A DNA stretch of 56,279 bases, from positions 7,759 through 64,037 of the forward strand of contig NEWP02000030.1 in NCBI GenBank assembly GCA_002869895.2. Direction: 5' to 3'. The notes beneath the pieces were generated by a model. That model was not told where the DNA came from. It did no database searches and was given only the letters and a program-made list of their open reading frames with translations. Origin of the DNA: Nitrospira sp. CG24E (lineage in GTDB: Bacteria > Nitrospirota > Nitrospiria > Nitrospirales > Nitrospiraceae). The position numbers and the translations under genes were made by a program. This document shows, piece after piece, positions 1 through 8,697 of the stretch (position 1 is its first letter; every line of letters starts with the position of its first letter).

Positions 1-312
1 AAAGAGAAGGGCATCAAAGGAGAAGTGCTCACGATGCCGGTTGGAAGCTTTCCTGAGTCGGTCAGTCCCTATGGTCTCTACGATATGGCAGGCAACGTCG
101 CTGAATGGGTGCAGGATTGGTATAACCCGAACTACTACAAAGAGGCCCCTCTCTCAGACCCTTCGGGACCGGCTCGCGGTGCCATCAAAGCGATGCGCGG
201 CGGGTCTTGGCTCAAGCCTGCCATCAGCCTCCGCACCAGCGACCGGGACTGGGGCCCGATGGATAGCCGCCCCAGCGGGGCTGGCTTTCGCTGTGCCAAA
301 GACGCGCATTAG
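1..312 (+). CDS. Formylglycine-generating enzyme (SUMF1/FGE-sulfatase) family protein, 3' part only
   Basis: The reading frame is open from the first base, so the gene starts outside the window. The last ~103 residues show the C-terminal signature of the SUMF1/FGE fold: YGLYDMAGNVAEWVQDWY, then RGGSW, then GFRCAK close to the stop. In bacteria this fold occurs in sulfatase-activating enzymes and in many proteins of other or unknown role (EgtB-like, PvdO-like, kinase-linked), so the substrate cannot be named from this fragment. The stop codon at 310-312 is followed 16 bases later by a perfect 18-bp palindrome that could serve as a terminator. The fold is clear; the specific function is not. 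Confidence 0.85.
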   Translation, partial: KEKGIKGEVLTMPVGSFPESVSPYGLYDMAGNVAEWVQDWYNPNYYKEAPLSDPSGPARGAIKAMRGGSWLKPAISLRTSDRDWGPMDSRPSGAGFRCAKDAH

Positions 313-328
313 CAGAGCGGCCCGGGAG

Positions 329-391
329 GGGGTCAGGCACCATTTGTCGGAACGACCCGTAGGGCGCTGCGCGCAAATGGTGCCTGACCCC
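329..391. repeat. REP-like palindrome R1 (18-bp perfect arms)
   Basis: GGGGTCAGGCACCATTTG at 329-346 is the exact reverse complement of 374-391, with a 27-base GC-rich centre. It lies between the FGE-like gene and the sugar transferase gene. The core GGTCAGGCACC resembles the GGACAGGCACC core of repeats R2 and R3, suggesting a dispersed REP-like family. It may also end transcription of the upstream gene, but no U-tract follows. Confidence 0.8.
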
Positions 392-405
392 TTGCTTGTG
401 CTGAG

Positions 406-2043
406 ATGACTAGCGCGATTTTTTTCATATTCATGACCTCGCTGCTCCTGTGCATGGCGTTGATTCAGCCCTTGCGCCTGTTGGCTGGTCGCTTCCAGAT
501 TATGATGGACCAACCGGGGGAGCGGAAAGTCCACCAGTCTCCTATTCCAAAAGTCGGTGGGATTGCCTTCGGGGTTGCAGCTTTTGCCAGCATACTCTGG
601 TGGGCGCCCAAAGACGAAAGCACGATAGCGCTGCTTCTTGGCGGAGCGATCATCCTGGGATTCGGCCTATGGGACGATCGTGTGAATCTCAACTACCGGA
701 TCAAGTTACTAGGGCAGATACTGGCAGCCTTCGCAGTCACTACCGTTGGAGGAATCAGATTTGAAAGTATTCCCTTCCTGACGACTGCTGACCTACCGAT
801 GTGGATCGGAGTTCCTGTCACGGTGTTCTTCCTTGTTGCAGCCTCGAATGCGATAAACCTCTCTGATGGCCTCGACGGACTGGCAGGCGGGCTGTCCTTC
901 CTGACCCTCTGCGGGATCGGCTATCTAGCCTATCTCTCCGACAATCAGACTGTCCTCTTATTGACGATCCCGTTCCTGGGCGGTCTGTTGGGATTCTTGC
1001 GCTATAATACTTATCCGGCCAGGATTTTCATGGGAGACAGCGGCAGCCAGTTGCTTGGCTTGACCATGGGCATTCTGGTCATCCTCCTGACCGATTCGAC
1101 CAGAGGGCCCTATAGCCCGGCCCTCTCCCTCTTTCTCTTAGGACTGCCATTTCTGGATACGCTCGGTGTCGCAGGACAGAGACTGGCCGAAGGCCATTCT
1201 CCCTTTACCGGGGACCGCAAACATTTTCACCACAAACTGATTACCGCCGGGTTGACCCACTATGAAGCGGTGACAGTGATTTACCTGATTCAGGGAGGGA
1301 TGGTGGGGTTGGCCTTCCTGCTTCAATGGAGGTCCGACCTTCTGGTGCTGTCGATCTACCTCATCCTGGCCTGCACCGTCCTGGCCCTCTTTATCGCTGC
1401 AGGGCAGGGATTAATTGCCCATCCAGCCCCGCGCGCTGTGCTGATTCGTTCGAACGAGTGGCTTTCAACCATTCTCAACGGCCCATTGTTGTGCGATGTG
1501 CCTATTCGGTTTTTGGCGGTGGTGGTCCCGTTGTTTCTCATTGGTTCGGTCTTTCTTCCTTCCTATGTATCGGATGATGTGAGCTATATTTCTATTGCTC
1601 TGTTCGGCGCCGTGCTGTTCGGCCTCACGATCCTGCCGCGGCTGGCCCCTTATTTCGTGCGTGGAGGACTGTACATCGGGAGTACGTTTTTATTGTATGC
1701 CAGCGATGCAACATGGATGCAGGCCATGGCTCCAATCCCCATGACCTACCATGTCTTGTTTGGCGCACTGGCACTTATGGTTCTACTCTGTATGAGATTC
1801 GATCGTCAGAATCGGTTTCAGACGACGCCGCTGGACTATCTGATGGTCTGTCTGGCCGTGCTCTTCCCCTTTCTTCCCGAAGTAAGCACGGACATTTCGT
1901 CGCTCGGCCTCTTTGCCGCCAAGCTGATCGTATTGTTCCTCTCGTTTGAGCTGCTGATGCAGGAGTTTGCAAATCGCATAAAGCAGCTCGGGCTGGTATC
2001 CCTCTGGATCCTGCTAGGGTTGGCGGTTAGGGGATGGCTGTGA
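406..2043 (+). CDS. Polyprenyl-phosphate sugar-1-phosphate transferase, WecA/MraY family (glycosyltransferase 4), with long membrane C-terminus
   Basis: This 545-residue integral membrane protein should transfer a sugar-1-phosphate from a UDP-sugar to undecaprenyl phosphate, the first step of polysaccharide assembly. Family motifs are present: DQPGERKVHQSPIPKVGG at 35-52, LWDDR at 88-92, NLSDGLDGLAGG at 151-162, MGDSGS at 209-214 and an HFHH loop at 273-276. The catalytic part ends near residue 290; the remaining ~250 residues are hydrophobic and form an additional membrane domain, making the protein longer than standalone WecA (about 370 aa). ATG 406 has no clear Shine-Dalgarno; ATG 433 is an alternative. 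It opens the exopolysaccharide cluster that runs to 11212. Confidence 0.9.
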   Translation: MTSAIFFIFMTSLLLCMALIQPLRLLAGRFQIMMDQPGERKVHQSPIPKVGGIAFGVAAFASILWWAPKDESTIALLLGGAIILGFGLWDDRVNLNYRIKLLGQILAAFAVTTVGGIRFESIPFLTTADLPMWIGVPVTVFFLVAASNAINLSDGLDGLAGGLSFLTLCGIGYLAYLSDNQTVLLLTIPFLGGLLGFLRYNTYPARIFMGDSGSQLLGLTMGILVILLTDSTRGPYSPALSLFLLGLPFLDTLGVAGQRLAEGHSPFTGDRKHFHHKLITAGLTHYEAVTVIYLIQGGMVGLAFLLQWRSDLLVLSIYLILACTVLALFIAAGQGLIAHPAPRAVLIRSNEWLSTILNGPLLCDVPIRFLAVVVPLFLIGSVFLPSYVSDDVSYISIALFGAVLFGLTILPRLAPYFVRGGLYIGSTFLLYASDATWMQAMAPIPMTYHVLFGALALMVLLCMRFDRQNRFQTTPLDYLMVCLAVLFPFLPEVSTDISSLGLFAAKLIVLFLSFELLMQEFANRIKQLGLVSLWILLGLAVRGWL

Positions 2044-2044
2044 C

Positions 2045-2215
2045 TGGTAAGTAGTAAGTGGTGAGTGGTTAGTGGCAAGAGGGTAAGTGGTAAGTCGCAA
2101 GTGGCAAGAGCCAGGTCGCAAGGTGGATGGGAAAGGTTCTGAGTTTTTGTTACCTAACTCACTATTGACCACTTCCCACTTTCTACTTACAACTCACCAC
2201 TGACAACTTCCAAAC
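2045..2215. repeat. Composite inverted repeat C1 (AAGTGGTAAGT family)
   Basis: The left part (2045-2110) is a degenerate array of GTAAGT/AGTGGT units; the right part (about 2155-2213) is the complementary array of ACTTAC/ACCACT units. One perfect stretch is AGTGGTGAGT at 2057-2066 against 2192-2201. It fills most of the 218-base gap between the sugar transferase and the TPR lipoprotein. Because arms are made of short repeats, several pairing registers are possible. Confidence 0.85.
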
Positions 2216-2261
2216 TTCAAATTAGCTGGCATGATTTTTAACAGACTGTTAGTGTAACCGC

Positions 2262-4646
2262 ATGAAATATCAAAGCATCATCGTACTTTTGGCTCTGGCT
2301 ATTGCACTCGCTGCTTGTGGGGGGCCTGAGGAGCGGAAGGCCAAGTATCGTGAGCGGGCACATGAGTTTATTGAGGCAGGCAATTATCCAAAAGCCCGGG
2401 TGGCCTTACGTAATGTCCTCAAAATCGATCCGAAGGATGCAGATGCGCATTTTCTGTTCGCTCAAGTCGAAGAGAAGGAAAAAAATTGGCGCAATGCTGT
2501 CGCTCTCTATCAGGAAGTGGTAGCGATCAACCCTGATCATGCCGCGGCCCAAATCATGTTGGCAAAATATTATCTCGAAGCTCGTCTGACCGAACATGTG
2601 GTGTCAGCGGCAGATAAGGTGCTGGCGAAAGATCCACAGCAGCCTCAAGCGCAGGCTCTCAAAATTGCGGTACTGGCTGTAGACGGACAACTCTCCGACG
2701 CGATGACCAAAGCCGAGACTCTCCAGTCGAAATTTCCAACTGAGCCGGACGTGGCGATCTTACTGGCGACACTCTACAGCCAGGAACAGCGCTATCGTGA
2801 CGCGGAGGCGACGTTGCAGCAGGCGCTGGAGGCCCATCCGAAGGACATGGATCTCCTGAACAACCTAAGCCAGATTCTGATCCAAGACAAAGATATGGCC
2901 GGCGCCGAGCGGGTGGCTCGCCGCATGATCGAGGTGGAACCGACCCTGTTCGATCACCGGCTCAGGCTCGCCCGCTTCTTCAATGAGCAGGGGGCCCACG
3001 AGAAGGCGGAGGCAGTTCTCCGTGAAGCCATCGCACTCGATCCGAATAGCGAGGAACGCCGCCTCCTGCTGGCTGATTTCCTCAGTACCAGGAAAGACCA
3101 TCAAGCAGCTGAACAGGCTCTTATGGAAGCAGCGAATAAATTATCCCATTCGACGAAGATCCAATTCGCACTTGCCACTCTGTACCTCAAGAACGGCCAG
3201 GATGCCAAGGCCCGTGACCTCTATGCGGCAATGGTCAGGGACCATAAAGAAAAGCCGCCGGGTCTTGAAGCCAAGGTGAAGTTAGCGGAGATGGATCTTT
3301 TTGCAGGTCAACAGGCGGAGGCGGAACGGCAGGTCCAAGAGGTCTTGAAGGAAAATCCCCGTTCGTCCGACGGGCTGGTCCTCTCAGGCCGGATGGCCCT
3401 CGCGAGAAGGAACGGGAAGGAGGCGGTACAGGCCTTCCGCACCGTGCTGCACGATCAGCCGGAGTTGGCAACCGTACATTTCTTACTTGGTCAGGCCTAT
3501 GTCCTGACCGGAGAGAATAGTCTGGCGAAGGAAAGCTTCGAACGGGCCGTGGCGCTCTATCCAGGGCAGATCGATGCCAGACGCGCGCTTGTGGCATTGG
3601 AAAGCCAGAGCGGTCAGTATCAGAAGGCCCGTGCCAGACTAGACGATCTGTTGAAGCAGCGGCCGGATGATGTGGCAGCGATCGAGATGTTGATGAGGGT
3701 CGATCTCATCACGAAAAATTGGGCTGAGGCGGAACATACCCTCGATCGCCTCCGCTCCGCATCGAAAGATGGCCTTGTCTCCATCATGGCGGAAGGACGG
3801 CTGCGCCAGGCGCAGGGACAAATCGAGAAGGCAATCGCAGCCTATGATCGCGCGGCAACTGCAGCCCCGAACGATCCTGAGCCGTTAGTGACCCTGGTGA
3901 AACTGGACGTCGTCCAAGGCCATACAGATCGCGCAAAGGCCCGCCTCGACTCACTACTTACAACTATGCCGGGCCATCCGTTCGGCCACGGCCTACTGGG
4001 CGAGGTGCTGGCCCTCACCGGTCATCCCCAGGAAGCGGATGTCCAGTTTCGAGAGGCGACCAGCGTGAACCCAAAATGGCTCACGCCCTGGCTCGATTGG
4101 GGCGAATTATGGATCAAACAGAAACGGCCGGAGCAGGCATTGCAAGTCATCCAGGCAGGGCTCAAGGCAAACCCGGACAGCGAGGAATTACAGATGCTCC
4201 TGGCGTCTGTCTATTCCGCTCAGGGCCAGATCGATAACGCCATCACAGCCTATGACGGAGCCTTGCGACTGAATCCTCGTAACGTGATCGTAGCGAACAA
4301 TCTGGCCGCCCTGCTGGTCGATCACAAAGGAGATCCCCAGAGTCTACAGAAGGCATTTACACTCAGCCGCGACTTCGAGAAGGAAGCGCCTCATCCGCTC
4401 TTTCTGGACACGCTTGGATGGGTACAGCTCAAGATGGGACAACAGGACGAAGCGCTACGTCTCATGAAGGTTGCCGTGTCTAAATTGCCAGAAGCCCCCA
4501 CGCTGAATTATCATCTCGGCATGGCCTTGTATCAGTCTGGAAAGACTGCGGAGGCCAAGACCCATCTCACCAAAGCCCTGAAGAGTGCTGAGAAATTTGA
4601 AGGACGTGAGGAAGCAGCAAAGATTTTGGCTCAGATCAGGGGCTAG
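2262..4646 (+). CDS. prsT: PrsT-like TPR-repeat lipoprotein of the PEP-CTERM/XrtA exopolysaccharide system
   Basis: The 794-residue product begins with a lipoprotein signal peptide: hydrophobic residues 6-18 and lipobox LAAC with the lipidated Cys at 19. The rest is a long run of tetratricopeptide repeats, with repeated patterns such as ALRLNPRNVIVANNLAALL near the C-terminus. The architecture and the neighbours match the PEP-CTERM system TPR lipoprotein family (PrsT, usually about 900 aa). It is probably membrane-anchored and a scaffold for polysaccharide polymerisation or export; the exact partner is unknown. Downstream of it lie export, barrel, chain-length, kinase and ATPase genes on the same strand. 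The stop codon TAG at 4644-4646 is immediately followed by the left arm of repeat C2. Confidence 0.88.
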   Translation: MKYQSIIVLLALAIALAACGGPEERKAKYRERAHEFIEAGNYPKARVALRNVLKIDPKDADAHFLFAQVEEKEKNWRNAVALYQEVVAINPDHAAAQIMLAKYYLEARLTEHVVSAADKVLAKDPQQPQAQALKIAVLAVDGQLSDAMTKAETLQSKFPTEPDVAILLATLYSQEQRYRDAEATLQQALEAHPKDMDLLNNLSQILIQDKDMAGAERVARRMIEVEPTLFDHRLRLARFFNEQGAHEKAEAVLREAIALDPNSEERRLLLADFLSTRKDHQAAEQALMEAANKLSHSTKIQFALATLYLKNGQDAKARDLYAAMVRDHKEKPPGLEAKVKLAEMDLFAGQQAEAERQVQEVLKENPRSSDGLVLSGRMALARRNGKEAVQAFRTVLHDQPELATVHFLLGQAYVLTGENSLAKESFERAVALYPGQIDARRALVALESQSGQYQKARARLDDLLKQRPDDVAAIEMLMRVDLITKNWAEAEHTLDRLRSASKDGLVSIMAEGRLRQAQGQIEKAIAAYDRAATAAPNDPEPLVTLVKLDVVQGHTDRAKARLDSLLTTMPGHPFGHGLLGEVLALTGHPQEADVQFREATSVNPKWLTPWLDWGELWIKQKRPEQALQVIQAGLKANPDSEELQMLLASVYSAQGQIDNAITAYDGALRLNPRNVIVANNLAALLVDHKGDPQSLQKAFTLSRDFEKEAPHPLFLDTLGWVQLKMGQQDEALRLMKVAVSKLPEAPTLNYHLGMALYQSGKTAEAKTHLTKALKSAEKFEGREEAAKILAQIRG

Positions 4647-4784
4647 TAAGTGGTAAGTGGTAAGTAGTGAGTGGGATTTAGCCAGTAGCTCGTGGTCAGT
4701 GGCGAATAGAATAGGGAGGGTAGAGGTTGGAATCAGTAATTAAAAGGTTGCGACTTGCCACTTACCACTTACCACTTACCACTC
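4646..4784. repeat. Composite inverted repeat C2 (AAGTGGTAAGT family), right arm inside a gene
   Basis: The 19 bases at 4646-4664 (GTAAGTGGTAAGTGGTAAG) are perfectly complementary to 4761-4779. The left arm starts at the last base of the prsT stop codon. The right arm lies downstream of the start codon of the next gene and codes for part of its signal peptide. The element therefore covers the whole intergenic space plus the first ~57 coding bases. Confidence 0.92.
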
Positions 4785-5347
4785 CCCTTTTGCTTTTCGC
4801 CCTGCTTGCCGGATGCGGTGGTTCCAATGCATTGGGAGGCACCGCTACTGCTCCGGCTGTGGATGTGGGCTATCGGTTGGGAGCGGAAGATATCATGCTG
4901 ATTTCCGTGTGGAAGGACGAGCAGCTTACGAAGGAAGTCGTCGTGCGTCCGGACGGGATGGTGTCGTTTCCCCTGGTCGGAGATGTGCAGGTGGAAGATC
5001 GCACGGTCGAGGAGATTCGTGTCGAACTCGTCAAGAGACTGAACAAATACATTCCCAATCCCAATGTGTCAGTGGCGGTCATGAAGGTGTTGAGTTACAA
5101 GATCTATGTCATCGGACGAGTCAACAAGCCGGGAGAATACCTGATCGGGCACTATACAGACGTGCTCCAGGCCTTGAGTCTAGCCGGAGGGGTGACACCC
5201 TTCGCTGCGGAAAATGACATCAAGATCATCCGGCGTGTCAAAGGCCAGCAACAGGTATTTCCCTTCAGATATAGCGATGTGCGAAAGGGACAGGATCTGG
5301 AGAAGAACATCCTGTTGCAGCGCGGCGATGTGGTGATGGTCCCGTAG
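4727..5347 (+). CDS. Polysaccharide export outer-membrane lipoprotein (Wza-like, PEP-CTERM-associated)
   Basis: The 206-residue protein has a lipoprotein signal peptide (hydrophobic LLLFALLAG, then Cys30 in LAGC), a polysaccharide biosynthesis/export domain at about 45-125 (YRLGAEDIMLISVWKDEQL, then VVRPDGMVSFPLVGDV) and an SLBB domain at about 130-200 (ITVIGRV-like strand IYVIGRVNKPGEY). It should form the periplasmic/outer-membrane channel for the polysaccharide made by the neighbours. It is shorter than Wza (about 360 aa), as is usual for PEP-CTERM-linked exporters. TTG 4727 is chosen because GGGAGGG at 4714-4720 is well spaced; TTG 4748 is an alternative. Residues 9-19 (RLATYHLPLTT) are encoded by the right arm of repeat C2, an unusual origin for a signal peptide. 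Confidence 0.88.
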   Translation: MESVIKRLRLATYHLPLTTPLLLFALLAGCGGSNALGGTATAPAVDVGYRLGAEDIMLISVWKDEQLTKEVVVRPDGMVSFPLVGDVQVEDRTVEEIRVELVKRLNKYIPNPNVSVAVMKVLSYKIYVIGRVNKPGEYLIGHYTDVLQALSLAGGVTPFAAENDIKIIRRVKGQQQVFPFRYSDVRKGQDLEKNILLQRGDVVMVP

Positions 5348-5379
5348 TTCGGAACAGACGTGAAGCGTGTTGAGCGGGG

Positions 5380-6684
5380 ATGAGGGTTGGAGGGGGTCGG
5401 AAGAGTGATGGAGGTATGAGGTTGGAGGTTGGAGATGGTCCGAGAAATCAGAGCCTCAGGCCTCAAGCCTCCAACTTGTTCAGCCTCCAACCTCCAACCT
5501 CCAACGCCTCCCACCTCAACCTGCTTCGCAAGCTTTTGCTTGTTGCGTTCTGCTGTGGAATGCCGCTTTCAGGAGCTTGGGCGGCTGAGTGGACAGCGTT
5601 ACCGTCGATTGGAGTCACTGGCTTGTACAACGATAACCTATTTCTGACACCGTTACCGCACCATGAAACCTATGGGCTCTTAGTCACTCCGGCAGTCGAG
5701 TTCTCGGGGAAGACGGAGCGATTGAATGTGAGCAGCCAAGTCAAAGGTATCTTTGCTTCGTACTATGGAGAAAGGCAGTTCAACTTTTTCAATCTTCATC
5801 TGCCGTTCTCTATTCGCTATCAGACAGAGAAGGATATGCTGGGCTTTACCGGCGGATTCGTTCGCGACCACACCCTGGCAGGCGAACTCCTGGATACAGG
5901 CTTGGTTTTGGGTTTCACCCAGAGGAATCAATGGACGGCCAATCCCACCTGGGTCAGAAAAATCACTGAAAACCTGTCGTTTCAATCGGGGTTACAACTG
6001 TCCGACACGACCTATGAGGATGGCTTGCGACTGGGTCTGCGGAACTTTCAACTGTTCGGTGGATCAGGAGGGTTGCTCTATCATTTAACTGAGCAGGACG
6101 AGATCCGCTTATCGGGATCGTACAGTGATTATCATACGACCAATGCGCCCTTGTCGTTTCGCGCTAGCTTTCCAGGGGTCGACCTGAGTCTGACCCATGC
6201 CTTTACAGAAACTTTGACGGGAACGGTATTCGGCGGGCCAAGCTTTGTCAGTTCAAGTATCCAGACAGTCGGTGGCAGCATCAAGTCTGAGCGTCTTATC
6301 TGGCGGTTCGGCGGCAGTCTCGCCAAGAAGTTTGAATACACATCGATCCAAGTAAATGTGGCACGGAGTATTCAACCGAGCGGATTCGGCGGGCTGGTCC
6401 AAACGGACCGGGCAGGGGTGACGATTTCCCATAACCTATCTGATGCCCTGTCCGCGTCTCTCAACGGATCTGTTTTTAAGACGTCAAGTCTCACACCGTC
6501 TCAATTAGGCGCTACTTTTCCGGAGAGCCGCTTCGCCTCTGTTACACCTGCGATCGCTTGGAAGTTTGCTGAGTGGTGGAAGCTCGAGCTGTCCTATTCC
6601 TATCGGATTCGCGACGTAGACGGTTTCTCAGAACCGGTCATGTCCAATGGCACGATGTTCACGCTCTCGTATAACTATTGGTGA
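5380..6684 (+). CDS. Outer-membrane beta-barrel protein of the exopolysaccharide locus (PEP-CTERM-associated type)
   Basis: After a signal peptide (LLVAFCCGMPLSGAWA then AEW) the protein consists of alternating amphipathic strands rich in Tyr, Ser, Thr and Gly, ending in an aromatic residue (SYNYW), typical of an outer-membrane barrel. Position between the export lipoprotein and the chain-length gene matches the PEP-CTERM-associated outer-membrane family. It may help pass polysaccharide through the outer membrane. The start is uncertain: ATG 5380 makes 434 residues but the first ~47 residues are encoded by repeat D and look non-biological; ATG 5416 or TTG 5476 would also retain repeat-coded residues. 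A start near 5521, right behind the repeat, would give an ordinary signal peptide but needs CTG. Confidence 0.78.
   Translation: MRVGGGRKSDGGMRLEVGDGPRNQSLRPQASNLFSLQPPTSNASHLNLLRKLLLVAFCCGMPLSGAWAAEWTALPSIGVTGLYNDNLFLTPLPHHETYGLLVTPAVEFSGKTERLNVSSQVKGIFASYYGERQFNFFNLHLPFSIRYQTEKDMLGFTGGFVRDHTLAGELLDTGLVLGFTQRNQWTANPTWVRKITENLSFQSGLQLSDTTYEDGLRLGLRNFQLFGGSGGLLYHLTEQDEIRLSGSYSDYHTTNAPLSFRASFPGVDLSLTHAFTETLTGTVFGGPSFVSSSIQTVGGSIKSERLIWRFGGSLAKKFEYTSIQVNVARSIQPSGFGGLVQTDRAGVTISHNLSDALSASLNGSVFKTSSLTPSQLGATFPESRFASVTPAIAWKFAEWWKLELSYSYRIRDVDGFSEPVMSNGTMFTLSYNYW
5381..5520. repeat. Composite inverted repeat D (GGAGGTT family)
   Basis: GAGGTTGGAGGTTGGAG at 5418-5434 is perfectly complementary to 5485-5501. 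The surrounding sequence continues the same pattern more loosely (left from about 5381, right to about 5520). It has the same design as families A-C: G-rich left arm, C-rich right arm. It overlaps the apparent N-terminus of the beta-barrel gene. Confidence 0.9.
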
Positions 6685-6784
6685 CGGCGTTGGAGGGTTC
6701 GTATTTATAGCTGTCGTATGACTGTATGATCGGGTATTCTAAACGATCTCCATTGCGTACTCTCTCGAATTCGACAAGTTGCCC

Positions 6785-8554
6785 ATGACTACACTACGCC
6801 CATCACGCGATTCTGAGCCGGCTCAGGGGCTTCAGGACTATCTGGCGATATTTCGCCGCCGCCGAACATTGATACTCTTGGCCGGGGGTTGTCTTTTGAT
6901 CCTGAGCCTTGCTGCGGCATTCCTCTGGCCTGCAACCTACAAGTCCATGGCAACCATTCTGATTGAAGAGCAAGAGGTTCCGACCGATCTTGTGCGCTCG
7001 ACGATTACCAGTTATGCCGATCAGCGAATCGAAACGATCAAACAACAGGTTATGAGCCGGACGACGCTCTGGAAGGTCGTGGAGCAATATAATCTCTACC
7101 CGGACCTGCGGGAAAAGAATCCCGTAGAAGAAGTTGTGAAACGGTTCGCCGGCGACATCGACGTCTCGGTCATCAGCGCCGATGTGGTAAACAAGCGCAC
7201 CAACACCCAGATGAAGGCCACCATCGCATTCACAGTGGCATACCAGAGTACCTCGCCCGAGTTGGCTCAAAAGGTCGCGAATGAGCTCACCAGCCTCTTT
7301 TTGGGCCAGAATCTGAAGAGTCGGGAGAGGCAGGCGCAGGAAGCGACGACGTTTCTCCAACAGGAGGCGGATAGCCTTTCCCAGCATATCCAAGAAGTGG
7401 ACGACAAGATTGCCGCCTTCAAGCAGAAGGCGAACCGCGCCTTGCCTGAACTGATGTCCTTGAATTTATCCCTTTTGAATCAGACCGATCGGGAACTGAT
7501 GGACATCGATCAGCAGATCCGATCCCTCGAAGAACGAAAGACCTACCTTGAGGGCGAACTGGCCACGATCAAACCGCATACTCCGATCCTGTCCGTAACA
7601 GGAGAACGCATCCTGGATTCACACGAACGTTTACGCTCCCTGCGCGCGGAATATGCCGGAGCTTCAGCCAATCTGGCTCCCGAACATCCGGACATTGTGA
7701 AGATGAAGCAGGAGATCAAGGGCTTGGAGAAGGAAACAGGACAGAGTCCCGAGGTCGAGGAAGCGGTCAAACAGCTCACCAAAGCCAAGGCTGAACTGGC
7801 CACTGCCTCGAAGCGTTTGGGCAGCGATCACCCGGACGTCGTGAAATCCCGCCGGACGATTCAAGCATTGGAACTGGAAGTCAAACAGCTGGGCCCCACG
7901 GCACTCCGAAAGCCGACGCTGAGGCCTGAAAACCCCTCTTACATCAATATCCAGGCTCAGCTCAACTCCACTACTGCTTCCCTGGATTCCCTGAAGACAA
8001 GTCGCAAATCGGTCAAAGAGCGGCTCCAGGATTATACAACCCGTCTAGAACGGACTCCGGAGATCGAGCCTGACTATCTTTCCCTGACCCGCGATCGAGA
8101 TACCTCCGGACAGAAGTATCAGGATATCCGGTCCCGGCTGCTGGAGGCCAAGGTGTCGGAAGGATTGGAAGTCCAGCGAAAGGGCGAGAAATTTTCCCTC
8201 ATCGATCCGCCAGGCTTGCCGGGGAAGCCGGACAAGCCTAACCGGCCGGCCATAATGCTTATCGGCTTTATTCTGGCTCTCGCCGGAGGAGTCGGCGCCG
8301 GTGCCGCAGCGGAAACGCTCGATCGTTCGATCCGGTCACCGGAACAGATCGTACGACTGACTCAGTTGCCCCCTCTGGCCGTGATCCCCTTCATGCCGAA
8401 CGAGCAGGATCTCTCACGGGCCGTGAGACGTCGTCTTCTTCTTAAAGGAGCTGGAGTCGGCGCGTTCATGGCGATATTCGTATTGCTGCATGTGTTTGTG
8501 ATGCCGTTGGATGTATTGTGGTTTGCCGCATTGCGGCGATTCGGAATTGACTAG
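6785..8554 (+). CDS. Chain-length determinant (Wzz/GumC family, PEP-CTERM-associated)
   Basis: This inner-membrane polysaccharide co-polymerase has 589 residues. A first transmembrane helix lies near 28-48, a long periplasmic region with coiled-coil stretches follows (about 180-440), and a second helix near 487-509 is preceded by a Pro-rich segment (PPGLPGKPDKPNRPAIM) typical of the family. A third hydrophobic segment near 550-575 ends the protein, with no fused kinase domain. It should set polymer length together with the kinase-like ATPase downstream. ATG 6785 is preferred over TTG 6779; no strong Shine-Dalgarno is visible. A 100-base gap without a composite repeat separates it from the barrel gene, the exception in this cluster. 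Confidence 0.9.
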   Translation: MTTLRPSRDSEPAQGLQDYLAIFRRRRTLILLAGGCLLILSLAAAFLWPATYKSMATILIEEQEVPTDLVRSTITSYADQRIETIKQQVMSRTTLWKVVEQYNLYPDLREKNPVEEVVKRFAGDIDVSVISADVVNKRTNTQMKATIAFTVAYQSTSPELAQKVANELTSLFLGQNLKSRERQAQEATTFLQQEADSLSQHIQEVDDKIAAFKQKANRALPELMSLNLSLLNQTDRELMDIDQQIRSLEERKTYLEGELATIKPHTPILSVTGERILDSHERLRSLRAEYAGASANLAPEHPDIVKMKQEIKGLEKETGQSPEVEEAVKQLTKAKAELATASKRLGSDHPDVVKSRRTIQALELEVKQLGPTALRKPTLRPENPSYINIQAQLNSTTASLDSLKTSRKSVKERLQDYTTRLERTPEIEPDYLSLTRDRDTSGQKYQDIRSRLLEAKVSEGLEVQRKGEKFSLIDPPGLPGKPDKPNRPAIMLIGFILALAGGVGAGAAAETLDRSIRSPEQIVRLTQLPPLAVIPFMPNEQDLSRAVRRRLLLKGAGVGAFMAIFVLLHVFVMPLDVLWFAALRRFGID

Positions 8555-8564
8555 GAACTTGAAG

Positions 8565-8680
8565 AGAGGTTGAGATTGAGGTTAAGGTTGAGTGAGGAAG
8601 GGAAACTGAGAAGAGAGGATGAGTCTGAGCTGAGGATATTCATATCCTCGCTCAACCTCAACCTTAGCCTCAACCTTCCG
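8565..8680. repeat. Composite inverted repeat B1 (GAGGTT/AAGGTT family)
   Basis: The left arm 8565-8597 (GAGGTTGAG, GAGGTTAAGGTTGAG) pairs with the right arm 8646-8677 (CTCAACCTCAACCTTAGCC). The centre holds a perfect mini-hairpin GAGGATA-TTCA-TATCCTC (8632-8649). It fills the gap between the chain-length and kinase genes and ends about 17 bases before the next start codon. Confidence 0.9.
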
Positions 8681-8697
8681 ACTCTGGAGTAATCGGA

